Positions 15,603 through 24,726 of a stretch of 64,000 nucleotides of DNA are shown here, in pieces. The stretch is from the NCBI GenBank assembly GCA_022819945.1, contig JAJEGI010000115.1:1-64000 (forward strand). The letters are read 5' to 3'. Position 1 is the first letter of the stretch, and each line of letters starts with the position of its first letter. The notes beneath the pieces were generated by a model. That model did no database searches and was not told the DNA's origin. It saw only the letters and a list, made by a program, of their open reading frames with translations. The translations under genes and the position numbers were made by a program. Source of the stretch: Candidatus Poribacteria bacterium. GTDB taxonomy: Bacteria > Poribacteria > WGA-4E > WGA-3G.

Positions 15603-17603
15603 CTACAGATGATAAGGTTTTAGATCCCAAAGGTAGATCGCTCCGTCGTGTCCACCACTTACTAATAGGGTGCTATCCTGTGAAAATGCGAAACATTGCA
15701 CATCGGTGCTGTGTCCCTTGAAGGTAGCGATGTTCTTACCGGTTGCCACCTCCCATAAACAGATGGCGGTCTTTTTCTTTCCTACTGCACTTTTCCACCA
15801 AGCACCCGCAGCCAAATATTGACTGCACGGCGAAAAGCACAATGTAACTGACCTCTGATTTTCTTCCGATTGCGGGATCGTCATAAGCGTTTTTCCGTCT
15901 GTCGCATCCCACAAGACGATCTCGTGCCACAGTCCGCCAGCGATGAGATTACCGTCTGGTGAAAATGCTATTCCGGTGTCGGATTCACGATATGATCGGC
16001 GTCTTGGGGCCGGTGTTAAAGGGAGTTCAGTAATCTGTTTACCTGTATCAACGTCCCACAAACCGGCTTTCCAATCCCGCGACCTTGACATACTTGCGAG
16101 TCGTTTTCCATCAGGACTAAATGCCAGACCAGCCGGACTAAACCGCAACCCGTAAATAAATTCCGCATCGTTGATGACCGTGGGGTGCTTTTTCCAACCT
16201 TCGCCTTCCGTCATATCATCTAAGGTTGACGTACGTTCCCAGATATGTATGTTGTCGTTTTTATCTACGCTTGCGATCCGGTGTCCTGTGGGTGAAAAGG
16301 CTTTCGCGCGTCCTAAACCCGCTTCCAGTGGCGGGAGTTCAACAACAGATTCACTCTTGCCTACCTCTGATATCTTTAAATTATCTCCATGTTGGTTGAG
16401 AGAAATAATTCGTCCGTCATTTAAGCGATAAACAACATGCGAAGTTGCGGGCAGTTTCTCGCCTTGTGGTCGGTCCGAACGTCTACTCGTAAGATTCCAT
16501 AAGAGAACATTGTCGCGCCAAAGCCCGACGGCAAGCGTCTTTTCGTCCGCCGAAAAAGCTAACGTATCCATGGAAGGGATATGTCCATGAAGGGTTGAAA
16601 GGGTGTGGGATTCGGCGTTATCACCTTTCGTCCAAATTTTGATTTCACTCTCGCCTGCGAATGCTAATTGTGTTCCACTATCCGAAAAATGAACCGTACC
16701 ACTGCTCCAGCGATGCGCAAACTCGTCGAGTTTCTCACTTTTTTCTTCACACCAAACCTCAACCTTACGTTCAGAAACAGCAGCGGTAATCAGTTCACCC
16801 TCTGGCAGGAAATATGGATATACCTCGGAGTCCCCATAATCGGCATAGGTCCTCTCCAGTTGTCCACTTACCACATCCCAGACATGTATTGTGCCGTGCC
16901 AATTGCCAGCGGCAAGGAATCTTCCGCACGGAGAAAAGCAGAGCCTTCGCACCCGATCAGGATATCCCGTGATGTTGGCGATTTGTTCCCCAGTTTCTAC
17001 TTGCCAGATCGTAATTGAATCGCCGTCCCCGATATTTCTACCCATATCATTTGAGGTACTGTTCTTACCCGCCAACAGGCTTAAATCCGGGGAAAAGCAG
17101 AGCGGATAGGCTTCGTAGGGCGGCTGTATTTGCGTTTCTCTTACTTTTTCACCTGTGTGTGAGCACCAAATGTAAAACCTGCTATCTCTTCCCTCACTGA
17201 TCGTGGCAATGTGCTGTCCGTCTTGAGAAAAGGCAGGATAGGAAATTTGTCGTTTATCCGGTTTCTCAATTTGTGTTAGGCAAACACCGCTCTGAACATC
17301 CCATACCTTTACGGTTTCGGAAAAAGTGCGTGTGACAATCCGTTGACTGTCAGGTGAAAAACCGACGTGCCCGGTCATTCCGCGTTCGGTATCCCAGAGC
17401 GCAATCGGGGACAGCGTCGGAAGTTCGTATAACCAAAGTCCAACTGATGTGCCAACGGCGAAATACTTCCCGTCTGGTGAGAATGCCATATCACCACCCT
17501 TACCCCGTCCCAATCGTGCAACGGCACCTTCGGGAAGTGCCCAAGTCGTCACATCTTCACCATCTACACTGTGCAGCGCGGCAGCAGAACTTTTATTTTT
17601 CAT
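15603..17603 (-). CDS. WD40-repeat protein
   Basis: A 666-residue protein made almost entirely of WD40 blades, recognisable by repeated FSPDG(K/Q)...(L/V)A(S/A/V)G...(V/L)W(D/E) units; at least ten are visible, enough for one or two beta-propellers. There is no signal peptide or other domain. Such proteins are scaffolds for protein complexes; no partner is indicated. The ATG at 17603 is chosen because GGAG lies 7 bases upstream. An in-frame upstream extension is not propeller-like and is rejected. The last 20 codons are duplicated at 15258-15328, and a lone blade of a similar gene survives at 10752-10850. Confidence 0.85.
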   Translation of the reverse strand: MKNKSSAAALHSVDGEDVTTWALPEGAVARLGRGKGGDMAFSPDGKYFAVGTSVGLWLYELPTLSPIALWDTERGMTGHVGFSPDSQRIVTRTFSETVKVWDVQSGVCLTQIEKPDKRQISYPAFSQDGQHIATISEGRDSRFYIWCSHTGEKVRETQIQPPYEAYPLCFSPDLSLLAGKNSTSNDMGRNIGDGDSITIWQVETGEQIANITGYPDRVRRLCFSPCGRFLAAGNWHGTIHVWDVVSGQLERTYADYGDSEVYPYFLPEGELITAAVSERKVEVWCEEKSEKLDEFAHRWSSGTVHFSDSGTQLAFAGESEIKIWTKGDNAESHTLSTLHGHIPSMDTLAFSADEKTLAVGLWRDNVLLWNLTSRRSDRPQGEKLPATSHVVYRLNDGRIISLNQHGDNLKISEVGKSESVVELPPLEAGLGRAKAFSPTGHRIASVDKNDNIHIWERTSTLDDMTEGEGWKKHPTVINDAEFIYGLRFSPAGLAFSPDGKRLASMSRSRDWKAGLWDVDTGKQITELPLTPAPRRRSYRESDTGIAFSPDGNLIAGGLWHEIVLWDATDGKTLMTIPQSEENQRSVTLCFSPCSQYLAAGAWWKSAVGKKKTAICLWEVATGKNIATFKGHSTDVQCFAFSQDSTLLVSGGHDGAIYLWDLKPYHL

Positions 17604-17730
17604 CAAAAATCTCCTACGAAACACCTGCAATCTATGTTTAGCAGGCGCAGTTGGGTTCATGTTATCTGGAAGAAATACTACGTACGGACAAAACGGTTGA
17701 TGAGAAAAACAGGGTTGGAGAAAAATAAAG

Positions 17731-17765
17731 CGCGACTGACTGCTGATCGCCGATAGCCGACTGCT
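17731..17765. repeat. CTGACTGCTGATCGCCGATAG-type simple repeat
   Basis: A low-complexity run of CTGA/GCCGATAGCC units lies between the WD40 and HIT genes. Similar runs occur at 54198-54296 and, in the TGTCAGTCATCAG form, at 27285-27412. They look like one dispersed intergenic family. Confidence 0.5.
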
Positions 17766-17778
17766 AATAATTATCCGC

Positions 17779-17807
17779 TTGCACGCTTTATTGAAATAGT
17801 ATATCAT
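17779..17807 (+). promoter_or_regulatory. Sigma-70 promoter of the HIT-rhamnose isomerase operon
   Basis: TTGCAC (17779-17784), 17-base spacer, TATCAT (17802-17807). It lies about 50 bases before the HIT gene start. Confidence 0.55.
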
Positions 17808-17859
17808 ATATGTATCAGAAATTCAATCCTTTTGATTTCAAAATATAGGGAACGCTTCT

Positions 17860-18375
17860 ATGCGACACAACCTCTTCGTACCGAACAAAATGCCTTATGC
17901 CAAAGGAAAAAACCGCCCAGATGTACCGTGTATTCTGTGTGCAATTGTTGAGAAAAACGATAAAGTTGAACGCCTTGAGGTACATCGAACCGAACGCTTT
18001 ACCATATCGCTTAATCTCTATCCTTACAGTCCAGGGCATCTTTTAATCTTTCCGAATCGGCATATCGTTGATGTACGGGAGTTGGATCAGGAAGAGGTTC
18101 AAGAACTTCACGAACTCCAATGTCTCTGTTTTGAGGTGTTGACACAAGCCTATCAGCCACGCGGCTTCAACGTTGGTTACAATATGGGTGATGCCTCCGG
18201 TGCGAGTATCCCACATTATCATCTACACGTGGTCCCTCGCTATCCGCGTGAATTGGGGTTCATGGACGTTATCGGTGGCGCGCGCATCATCATTGAAGAT
18301 CCGAACGCTACGCAAGAGAAACTTGTACAGATATTTCAGGAATTGATAACTACTCAAGAAAGGAAAACACAATGA
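17860..18375 (+). CDS. HIT family nucleotide hydrolase/transferase
   Basis: A 171-residue histidine-triad protein. The motif HYHLHVV is at 119-125, after Gly/Asn-rich loop residues ([10 protein letters not shown]). Cys24 and Cys27 in PCILC may bind zinc, as in Ap4A-phosphorylase-like HIT proteins. HIT proteins hydrolyse or transfer nucleotides such as diadenosine polyphosphates; the exact substrate is not readable. The reading frame overlaps the L-rhamnose isomerase start by four bases (ATGA at 18372-18375), so the two are translationally coupled. It is the first gene after the promoter at 17779-17807. Confidence 0.9.
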   Translation: MRHNLFVPNKMPYAKGKNRPDVPCILCAIVEKNDKVERLEVHRTERFTISLNLYPYSPGHLLIFPNRHIVDVRELDQEEVQELHELQCLCFEVLTQAYQPRGFNVGYNMGDASGASIPHYHLHVVPRYPRELGFMDVIGGARIIIEDPNATQEKLVQIFQELITTQERKTQ

Positions 18376-19586
18376 GCAATCTCGCTTATGATCTTTTAGC
18401 CGAAAAGTTAGAAAAACAGGGAGTCCAGATAGAAACGGTCAAGGCGCATCTCAAAGCACAACACATCGAAACGCCATCGTGGGGCTACGGGAATTCCGGT
18501 ACCCGATTCGGGGTCTTTGAACAACCCGGTGCAGCACGGAATGCAGCCGAGCGTTTGGAAGACGCTGCCACCGTTCACCGCTTTACTGGCATTGCCCCTA
18601 CGGTCGCACTCCACATCCCTTGGGATAAAACCGACGATTGGGGTGCCTTGAAACAGTACGCCGCGGATGTCGGTATCGGTATCGGTGCGATTAACCCGAA
18701 CGTCTTCCAAGATCAGGCGTATAAACTCGGCAGTGTCTGTAACCCAGATGCGGATATCCGTAGACTCGCCATCGACCACATGCTTGAGTGTGTTGACATC
18801 ATGGAAAAAACAGGTTCCGATCTGCTGAGTTTGTGGTTCGCAGACGGCACCAACTTCCCCGGTCAGTCGAACTTCAGAAAGCGTAAACGGTGGATGCAGG
18901 AGGCGTTAGCCGAGATCTACGACGCACTGCCAGATGCCACGCGTATGCTGATTGAGTATAAATTCTTTGAGCCAGCGTTTTACCATACCGACCTCGCCGA
19001 TTGGGGTACCGCCTATCTCATGGCGATGAAACTCGGTGAGAAAGCACAGGTCCTCATCGACTTAGGACACCATCCGCAAGGCACGAATATTGAGTTCATC
19101 GTCGCTTATCTGATTGATGAAGGAAAACTCGGCGGATTCCACTTCAACTGCCGAAAATACGCAGATGACGATCTGACAGTCGGTTCTATCAATCCGCAGG
19201 AGCTTTTCCTGATTTATACCGAATTGGTCGCTGCGGAACTGGATCCCGATACTGAAACCGACATCGCCTACATGATTGATCAGAGCCATAACTTGAAGCC
19301 GAAGGTAGAAGCGAGTATCCAATCCGTCTGTAACCTGCAAAAGGCTTATGCGAAAGCCCTGCTTGTTGACAGGGAAGCACTTGCAGCTGCACAAGATGCC
19401 GCCGACTTGGTTGAAGCGGAGTCCATCCTTCAACGCGCCTACGAGACGGATGTGAATCCGCTTTTGGAACAGGTGCGCTCAGAAGTGGGACGTGACCCAC
19501 ACCCGTTGGCAGCCTATCGGAAAAGCGGTTATTATGAGAAGATTAGTGCCGCCCGGGTCGGTGGTGAAAGTCAAGGCTGGGCATAA
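18372..19586 (+). CDS. rhaI: L-rhamnose isomerase (RhaI / Pseudomonas-rhizobial type)
   Basis: A 404-residue TIM-barrel isomerase converting L-rhamnose to L-rhamnulose. It resembles the Pseudomonas stutzeri/rhizobial type, not E. coli RhaA. Candidate divalent-metal ligands are Glu195 (EYKFFEP), Asp230 (DLGHHP), His257 (GFHFN) and an Asp in the following KYADDD stretch. AAGGAAAA lies upstream of the ATG at the end of the HIT gene. The rest of a rhamnose pathway is not clustered here, but a Gfo/Idh/MocA dehydrogenase follows. Confidence 0.88.
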   Translation: MSNLAYDLLAEKLEKQGVQIETVKAHLKAQHIETPSWGYGNSGTRFGVFEQPGAARNAAERLEDAATVHRFTGIAPTVALHIPWDKTDDWGALKQYAADVGIGIGAINPNVFQDQAYKLGSVCNPDADIRRLAIDHMLECVDIMEKTGSDLLSLWFADGTNFPGQSNFRKRKRWMQEALAEIYDALPDATRMLIEYKFFEPAFYHTDLADWGTAYLMAMKLGEKAQVLIDLGHHPQGTNIEFIVAYLIDEGKLGGFHFNCRKYADDDLTVGSINPQELFLIYTELVAAELDPDTETDIAYMIDQSHNLKPKVEASIQSVCNLQKAYAKALLVDREALAAAQDAADLVEAESILQRAYETDVNPLLEQVRSEVGRDPHPLAAYRKSGYYEKISAARVGGESQGWA

Positions 19587-19685
19587 GGATGGAAGGATGG
19601 AAGCAAAAATTAAAAACGTGGAAGGTAAGCGTAAACAGTTGGAAGATTGAGGATCCTCCATCCTTCCCTTCTTCCTTCTGTCGTT
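19587..19685. repeat. Inverted GGAAGGATGGAAG / CCATCCTTCC repeat
   Basis: A purine-rich run (19587-19605) is mirrored by a pyrimidine-rich run (19651-19685), so the intergenic RNA can fold into a long imperfect hairpin. It lies between the rhamnose isomerase and the next oxidoreductase and could act as an mRNA end or spacer. Confidence 0.5.
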
Positions 19686-19748
19686 CCAGTCAAACGCATC
19701 CGCTCTCGTAAGCAAACTCAGCGTTCTTGCGTTCGTCCTATAGAAAAT

Positions 19749-20693
19749 ATGAGCAAAATTAAAATCGGAATTATCGGTTCAGGCGGGATGGCGCGCCACC
19801 ATCTGGCGCGATTTTCTGCTATGGAAACCGCGGATCTTGTCGCAATCGCTTCCAGAAACGAACAGACAGGCAGCCATCTCGCTACGGAACATGGAGCAGT
19901 TTTTATTTCTGAATGGCACCGTCTTATTGAACGGAAGGATATAGACGGCGTTGTTATCTGTACGCACAACGACAGCCACGGTGAGATTGTCCTCGCAGCG
20001 TTGCAAGCGGATAAACATGTCTTTGTGGAATATCCACTCGCCAGTGATATTGATGCAGGAGAAGCGGCACTTCGGCTCGCTGAGAAACGGGGTCGTGTGC
20101 TGCGGGTCTCACATCCAGAAGTCGTTTCTAACACCCACAAGGCACTCAAGCAGAAAATAGGCGAACTCGGCGATTTGCTGCTGACCTCCTTTGTACGTCT
20201 CACACCCAGTCGCGGTTCTCGTCCTGAAATCCTTTTCAACTTACCAGTGTCAGGAACACCCGCGCATTTCTTTATCTACCATATCTATCCGATTGTCGAT
20301 TTCTTCGGCGGTGCTACGTCTGTGAAAAAGAACGAGGTCTATGAAGGCTTACGGGAAAATGGGCAATACGATCGGTTTGTCAACACACTCACCGTCGAGT
20401 TTGAACGGGGTGGTATCGGGCAGTGGACATGGGCAGGCGGCATTGCGATTAACACAGCAGAGGAACATGAACGCTACGTCCTCACTGAAGGCACAATCAG
20501 CGATGCTGGTGGCGAATGGCACTGTACGACACCCACTGGCGTAACACCGCTCTCAATCTCGGATTCACCGCAACCGACGCTTCAGGAACTATGGTTCTCC
20601 GAGATCCGAGATGCCGCCGATCAGCTGCCCTGTTTGGCGGACGCAGCAGTTGCGCTGGAGGCAGTCCGTATCAGCCTTTCGTCTGGAGAATAA
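19749..20693 (+). CDS. Gfo/Idh/MocA family oxidoreductase (short)
   Basis: A 314-residue NAD(P)-dependent dehydrogenase with GSGGMA at the Rossmann turn. The usual EKP is replaced by EYP in HVFVEYPLA, so the family lysine is missing from its normal place. The protein is shorter than the other family members in this window. The ATG at 19749 fits the conserved N-terminus, although no clear ribosome binding site is seen. Its 3' end overlaps the antitoxin gene on the opposite strand by 73 bases. Confidence 0.82.
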   Translation: MSKIKIGIIGSGGMARHHLARFSAMETADLVAIASRNEQTGSHLATEHGAVFISEWHRLIERKDIDGVVICTHNDSHGEIVLAALQADKHVFVEYPLASDIDAGEAALRLAEKRGRVLRVSHPEVVSNTHKALKQKIGELGDLLLTSFVRLTPSRGSRPEILFNLPVSGTPAHFFIYHIYPIVDFFGGATSVKKNEVYEGLRENGQYDRFVNTLTVEFERGGIGQWTWAGGIAINTAEEHERYVLTEGTISDAGGEWHCTTPTGVTPLSISDSPQPTLQELWFSEIRDAADQLPCLADAAVALEAVRISLSSGE

Positions 20694-21025
20694 GCAGTGC
20701 GATGATGAGGATTTTCTGTTTCCAGAGGTTCAATTGAAAGTCTACATCCAAATGCATTAAGAATGGTTTTGAGCGTATCAATCGTCAAAGCTTTGTCGCT
20801 TGATAATTCTTCCGAGAGTGCCTCCGGTTCAATGTCAATTCTCTTGGCAAGTGCTGATATACCTCCCTCTGCCTCCGCAACGGTTTGAAGTGCCAGCAGG
20901 ACTACTCGCGGATCTCCAAAAGTTTGGTATTCTTCCATAATCGCTTGAAGATAGCCCTTTATCCGTTCTTGATCAGTGGCAAGGCGTTGAACCATATATT
21001 CTCGCCATGTTCCCGAATTTTTCAT
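20621..21025 (-). CDS. Antitoxin of a HigBA/HI1420-like module
   Basis: A 134-residue helix-turn-helix antitoxin (addiction module antidote family). The HTH region covers about 55-95: ISALAKRIDI followed by TIDTLKTILNAFG. It neutralises the toxin encoded just upstream and probably represses the operon. It overlaps the toxin gene by four bases. The last 24 or so residues are encoded antisense to the end of the oxidoreductase gene and look low in complexity, so the natural antitoxin may once have ended earlier. Confidence 0.85.
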   Translation of the reverse strand: MKNSGTWREYMVQRLATDQERIKGYLQAIMEEYQTFGDPRVVLLALQTVAEAEGGISALAKRIDIEPEALSEELSSDKALTIDTLKTILNAFGCRLSIEPLETENPHHRTAYSPDERLIRTASSATAASAKQGS

Positions 21026-21369
21026 CGTTGTGTCTCCTTATATTCTCGCCAATAATTTTTTGCGCGCGCAATATCTCGTGCCTGTGAGGACTTAGCACCA
21101 CCAGAAAGTAAAAGAACAATTGTGTTATCCACCTCACCAAAATAGATACGATAGCCTGGACCGAAGTGGAGACGTAGTTCAAAGACACCACCGCTACCAC
21201 GAATAGGTGTGCAATCACCAAAATTGCCGCCGCTTTCAATGGATTCAATTCGTGCAAGAATTCGGTCTTGTGTCCGTTGATCTCGTATGGATTCAACCCA
21301 TTCGGTGAAAGGTTCACTGCCGTTTGGAGTCCGGTAGCGTTGTATTTGCCGTGGATATGCCTCACGCAT
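21022..21369 (-). CDS. Toxin of a HigB/RelE-like addiction module
   Basis: A 115-residue RelE/HigB-superfamily toxin of the 'addiction module killer protein' type, expected to cut mRNA at the ribosome. Visible hallmarks are the central LRLHFGPGYRIYFG strand pair and the C-terminal KSSQARDIARAKNYWREY motif typical of the group. The toxin gene precedes the antitoxin, as in higBA. A clear promoter lies at 21447-21476. The ORF is full length and appears intact. Confidence 0.9.
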   Translation of the reverse strand: MREAYPRQIQRYRTPNGSEPFTEWVESIRDQRTQDRILARIESIESGGNFGDCTPIRGSGGVFELRLHFGPGYRIYFGEVDNTIVLLLSGGAKSSQARDIARAKNYWREYKETQR

Positions 21370-21446
21370 GGTTAAATCTTAACTATTTATGTCTTTGTCG
21401 CCGGAGGGTGTGTTATCAAATTTTGGACCTGCTAAGAACAAATCTC

Positions 21447-21476
21447 ATTATACCACACATTTGATGTTTTTGACAA
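21447..21476 (-). promoter_or_regulatory. Promoter of the toxin-antitoxin operon
   Basis: Minus strand TTGTCA (21471-21476), 18-base spacer, TATAAT (21447-21452). It lies about 80 bases upstream of the toxin gene. Confidence 0.6.
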
Positions 21477-21525
21477 ATTCTTTTTTGTATAACTTGACGT
21501 TAAAAGCTGCTTGTAATGAGTGCTG

Positions 21526-22305
21526 TTATCCTAAGGTACGTTGGAACCACGCAACCGATTTGGTGATGACCGCTTGCTCCCATCCAAGAGTATTGAAGGT
21601 GTGATCTGCTTCATCTATAATTTCGAGTTCCGTCAAGGCATCGCGTTCGCGCATCAATTCGTAGTAGCGTTTGCCGTGGGAGACCGGCACCACGTCGTCA
21701 CCGCTGCCGTGGATGACGAGAAGCGGACCCGTAAACTGCTGAATGATACTTGACGGAGATATGTTAGGAAGTTCTTCATAGAACGCCTTTCCAACAACGT
21801 TCGCGTTTGATTGTGCAATCTCTTCTGGTGTCGGTGTGTGCTTGGACCGCTCCAAGATTTCCTGTTTTCGGTCTGGCGGATCGTCCGAGAGCGGTGCCCA
21901 CATCACTGTTGACTTCACACGATCATCTTGCCCTGAGACACACGCTGCGACACAGCCCCCCATGCTCAATCCCAAAATACCGATACGTTCAGTATCTACG
22001 CCTTGCATAGTGGCGAGAACATCAATCGACTTGATAGCGTCCGAAATCTCACCACCGATGGTCATCTCCGAAAAATCACCCGCACTGTCTCCAGAACCCC
22101 GAAAATCGAAGCGGAGCGCGTAAAATCCGATACTGGTAAGTGCTCGCGCTGTTTTAACGAATATTCTATGCGGTTCAACCTTCGTCCCTGTGAATCCGTG
22201 GAAGAAAGCAACCGCTGGACACGGGGTATCGTAATCCATCGGTGCATGTAATATCCCGTTTATCTGTTGCCCTTTATTGTAAAATACGATCGGTCTTTCT
22301 ATCAT
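21526..22305 (-). CDS. Alpha/beta hydrolase
   Basis: A 259-residue serine hydrolase of the dienelactone hydrolase/esterase-like group. The oxyanion region HGFTG is at 36-40 and the nucleophile elbow GLSMGG has Ser114. Asp in HGSGDD and His in DEADHTF complete the triad near the C-terminus. The substrate is unknown. The ATG at 22305 follows GAGGGA at good spacing. It stands alone between the toxin-antitoxin module and the acetoacetate-decarboxylase-like gene. Confidence 0.88.
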   Translation of the reverse strand: MIERPIVFYNKGQQINGILHAPMDYDTPCPAVAFFHGFTGTKVEPHRIFVKTARALTSIGFYALRFDFRGSGDSAGDFSEMTIGGEISDAIKSIDVLATMQGVDTERIGILGLSMGGCVAACVSGQDDRVKSTVMWAPLSDDPPDRKQEILERSKHTPTPEEIAQSNANVVGKAFYEELPNISPSSIIQQFTGPLLVIHGSGDDVVPVSHGKRYYELMRERDALTELEIIDEADHTFNTLGWEQAVITKSVAWFQRTLG

Positions 22306-22443
22306 ATTTTCCCTCTTTTTTGTAGAGACCTTTTTCTCTAAGTTTTTCCAATTTCGCTCATCTTTTCTGGTAAAATCTACCATACTTCTTTGATGGTGTC
22401 AATCTTTTGCTCGAGGTCCGGGTGTGGGGGGTGTGGAAAGTGG

Positions 22444-22494
22444 ATTTCTTGTAAGCAAAACACCAAAATCTGTTAGTAACAAATTGGGTTATAA
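22444..22494 (+). repeat. Dispersed intergenic repeat (copy at 53367-53418)
   Basis: Reads TTTCTTGTAAGCAAAACACC, then AAAATCTGTTAGTAACAAATT and GGGTTATAA. A diverged copy with the same order lies at 53367-53418, upstream of neither a homologous gene nor the same strand context. Confidence 0.65.
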
Positions 22495-22497
22495 TGC

Positions 22498-22525
22498 TTG
22501 ACATTCCACGCCATATTGATACAAT
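22498..22525 (+). promoter_or_regulatory. Sigma-70 promoter
   Basis: TTGACA (22498-22503), 16-base spacer, TACAAT (22520-22525), about 30 bases before the acetoacetate-decarboxylase-like gene, which also has a GGAGG ribosome binding site. Confidence 0.65.
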
Positions 22526-22555
22526 AAAAATATATCACAACATGGAGGGAATCAG

Positions 22556-23404
22556 ATGGGATATAAGTTTGATCCGAAGGCGATGTATCGGATGCCGACG
22601 CATTTTGGACCGAGGACGGGACCGAGATACGGACCCGACGGCAGAAAATTCGAGTGTAAAGATAACCCGAAATCGACATCAGTTTCTGTGAGTTTCTTGA
22701 CAAACAGCGAACAACTTGAGGCTTTTTTACCGCCGGGTTTCGCGCTTAACGGTGAACCCGTAGTCTCCGTGTCCGGGGGCTATATGAAAGAAATTGAGTG
22801 GTTAGCCGGACGCGGCTATAATACGCTCGGCGTGAGTTTTCCAGCGGTTTTCAACGGCGAGGTAGACCGAGCGACGGGCTCGCTTTTGACGGTGTTGTGG
22901 GAAAATCTGACGGATCCGATTCTGACAGGACGCGAGGAATTGGGTTTCTCCAAAATCTATTGCGAATTGCCAGACCCGCTAACGTTTAATGGCGAAACAC
23001 ACTGCACCGCCAGCTGGATGGGTTTTAAGTTTATGGATATGCACGTGAGCGCAACAGAGCAGGTTCCGATACAACCCGCCGCTTCGCCACCGAAACAACC
23101 GAGTGGTGAACAACCACTCACTGGTACACTCCACTATAAATACATGCCGAGAACGGGTGAATGGGGGACTGCGGATGTCGCCTACGCTGTGCTAACGCCT
23201 GCGAGTACGCCGAATCGGGTCGTTCAAGAGCATTGGCGCGGTGAAGGGACTGTGCAATTCCACAAAGCCCGTTGGGAAGACCTACCGACGCAATACAACA
23301 TCGTTAACGCCTTTCATGAACTGGAAGTCAAGGAATGGCGTGGCGCGTCCATCGTCAAAACAGTCGGTGGAAAAGACCTCAGCGATCAACGCATTTTGCG
23401 TTAA
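22556..23404 (+). CDS. Acetoacetate decarboxylase (ADC) family protein
   Basis: A 282-residue protein with the ADC fold. The conserved segment GREELGFSK carries the lysine expected to form the Schiff base in true decarboxylases, followed by PDP. Many ADC-like proteins catalyse aldol or hydration reactions instead, so the reaction is not certain. The start ATG has GGAGG 8 bases upstream and a good promoter just before. It is convergent with the SDR gene 4 bases away. Confidence 0.8.
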   Translation: MGYKFDPKAMYRMPTHFGPRTGPRYGPDGRKFECKDNPKSTSVSVSFLTNSEQLEAFLPPGFALNGEPVVSVSGGYMKEIEWLAGRGYNTLGVSFPAVFNGEVDRATGSLLTVLWENLTDPILTGREELGFSKIYCELPDPLTFNGETHCTASWMGFKFMDMHVSATEQVPIQPAASPPKQPSGEQPLTGTLHYKYMPRTGEWGTADVAYAVLTPASTPNRVVQEHWRGEGTVQFHKARWEDLPTQYNIVNAFHELEVKEWRGASIVKTVGGKDLSDQRILR

Positions 23405-23407
23405 TTC

Positions 23408-24244
23408 TTAGTCCATCACTGTGCCACCTGAAACGGTGATAGAGACCCCTGATAAGTAAGCGGCTTCATCTGAGGCGAGGAACGCAGCCATCTTGGCGAC
23501 ATCTGTTCCCTCGGCGAGTCGCCCGATGGGTACGGCTGCCTCGGAGCGGCGTTCGTATTCCGCGAGTTTTTCATCAGCAGAAAGATTCTCAGGCATTAGC
23601 ACAGATGCAAGATGTCCAAACCGCTCTGTCTCTACAAGCCCAGGGCAAATCGCGTTGACATTAACACCATAAGGTGCGAGTTCACAGGCGAGCGATTGCG
23701 TGAAGCCGATCACAGCGAATTTCGAGGAACTGTATGCAGCGAAGCGCGCTGACCCCCGTTTCCCCGTAACAGAAGACATATTGATAATTTTGCCACCGGT
23801 TCCTTGTGCGATGAGATGACGTGCCACCGCTTGTGAACAGAGGAACACACCTTTTACATTGACGCGCTGCACCCTGTCCCAATCTTCTTCAGCGAGATCT
23901 ACGACAGGCACCCGATCCTTGCCCGCCATTGTACCGGCGTTGTTGACGAGAATGTCGATTTTCCCGAAATGTGCAACGGTTTTGTCCACCATCGCTTTCA
24001 CCTGTTTCGCGTTCCCTACATCCGCAACGACGCTGATGGCATTTTGACCCATCGCCTCAATTTCACGCACGACATCAGGTAATCCTTGCCAGTCCGCCTG
24101 ATCCGCGGCGTACGGATGCTCGGTAATATCGTTGACAGCGACATCGGCACCTTCTTTTGCGAAACGGGTCGCAATGGCACGTCCGATGCCGTTTTTGCCT
24201 CCTGCCCCTGTCACCAAGGCGATTTTTCCGTTTAAGTTGTACAT
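23408..24244 (-). CDS. Short-chain dehydrogenase/reductase (SDR)
   Basis: A 278-residue classical SDR. The cofactor motif TGAGGKNGIG is at 12-21 and NNAG follows in the body. Ser of NMSSVTG and YSSSK supply the catalytic Ser-Tyr-Lys set. It probably oxidises or reduces a hydroxy/keto group on a small metabolite, with NAD(P). The ATG at 24244 has AGGAG 10 bases upstream; the longer upstream reading is unsupported. Confidence 0.9.
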   Translation of the reverse strand: MYNLNGKIALVTGAGGKNGIGRAIATRFAKEGADVAVNDITEHPYAADQADWQGLPDVVREIEAMGQNAISVVADVGNAKQVKAMVDKTVAHFGKIDILVNNAGTMAGKDRVPVVDLAEEDWDRVQRVNVKGVFLCSQAVARHLIAQGTGGKIINMSSVTGKRGSARFAAYSSSKFAVIGFTQSLACELAPYGVNVNAICPGLVETERFGHLASVLMPENLSADEKLAEYERRSEAAVPIGRLAEGTDVAKMAAFLASDEAAYLSGVSITVSGGTVMD

Positions 24245-24343
24245 TGGGATATAACTCCTATGAATTGAATGCTGCAGAGTATAGCAAATTTCCACGGAGA
24301 TGTCAAATTGGCGAATCAGGAAGCGTAGACAGCCCAAAAACCT

Positions 24344-24372
24344 TTGATTTTTCGCGGAATCTATGATATACT
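24344..24372 (+). promoter_or_regulatory. Promoter of the orphan antitoxin gene
   Basis: TTGATT (24344-24349), 17-base spacer, TATACT (24367-24372), about 50 bases before the Phd-like antitoxin gene. Confidence 0.6.
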
Positions 24373-24423
24373 TTGTGATACACTTCCTGTCTTGTATACT
24401 AACAACACTAATCGGAGAAAGCA

Positions 24424-24726
24424 ATGAGGAAAGAAGTTTCAGCAGCTGAATTGCATCAGAAGCTTAGTGAATTGCTCGAGGGGGTCTACCGCAACGGGGA
24501 TCGGCTGATAGTCAAACGCGCCGACACACCACTTGCCGCGATTGTTCCAATTGAAATCTATGAAGATATACTTCAACAGCGAGAGCAAGCTTTCTCGGTA
24601 TTGGATAGAATATGGGAGAAAGTGCCAGGCTTGAATGAAGAGGAAGCACAAGACGATATTGAGCAGGCAATTGCCGAGGCACGCGCTGAGAAAATACGTA
24701 AATCGCTTCTACAGGAGGCCATGTGA
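24424..24726 (+). CDS. Phd/YefM-like antitoxin without visible toxin
   Basis: A 100-residue type II antitoxin. The N-terminal DNA-binding part has the Phd pattern: V-S-A-A-E-L-x-x-K-L, then V-K-R-A-D-T-P-L-A-A-I-V-P. An acidic helical C-terminus would bind a toxin. GGAGA lies 6 bases upstream of the ATG. Downstream I find only a nine-codon reading frame (24727 onward) and no PIN or Doc/RelE-type partner, so the toxin is absent or elsewhere. Confidence 0.8.
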   Translation: MRKEVSAAELHQKLSELLEGVYRNGDRLIVKRADTPLAAIVPIEIYEDILQQREQAFSVLDRIWEKVPGLNEEEAQDDIEQAIAEARAEKIRKSLLQEAM

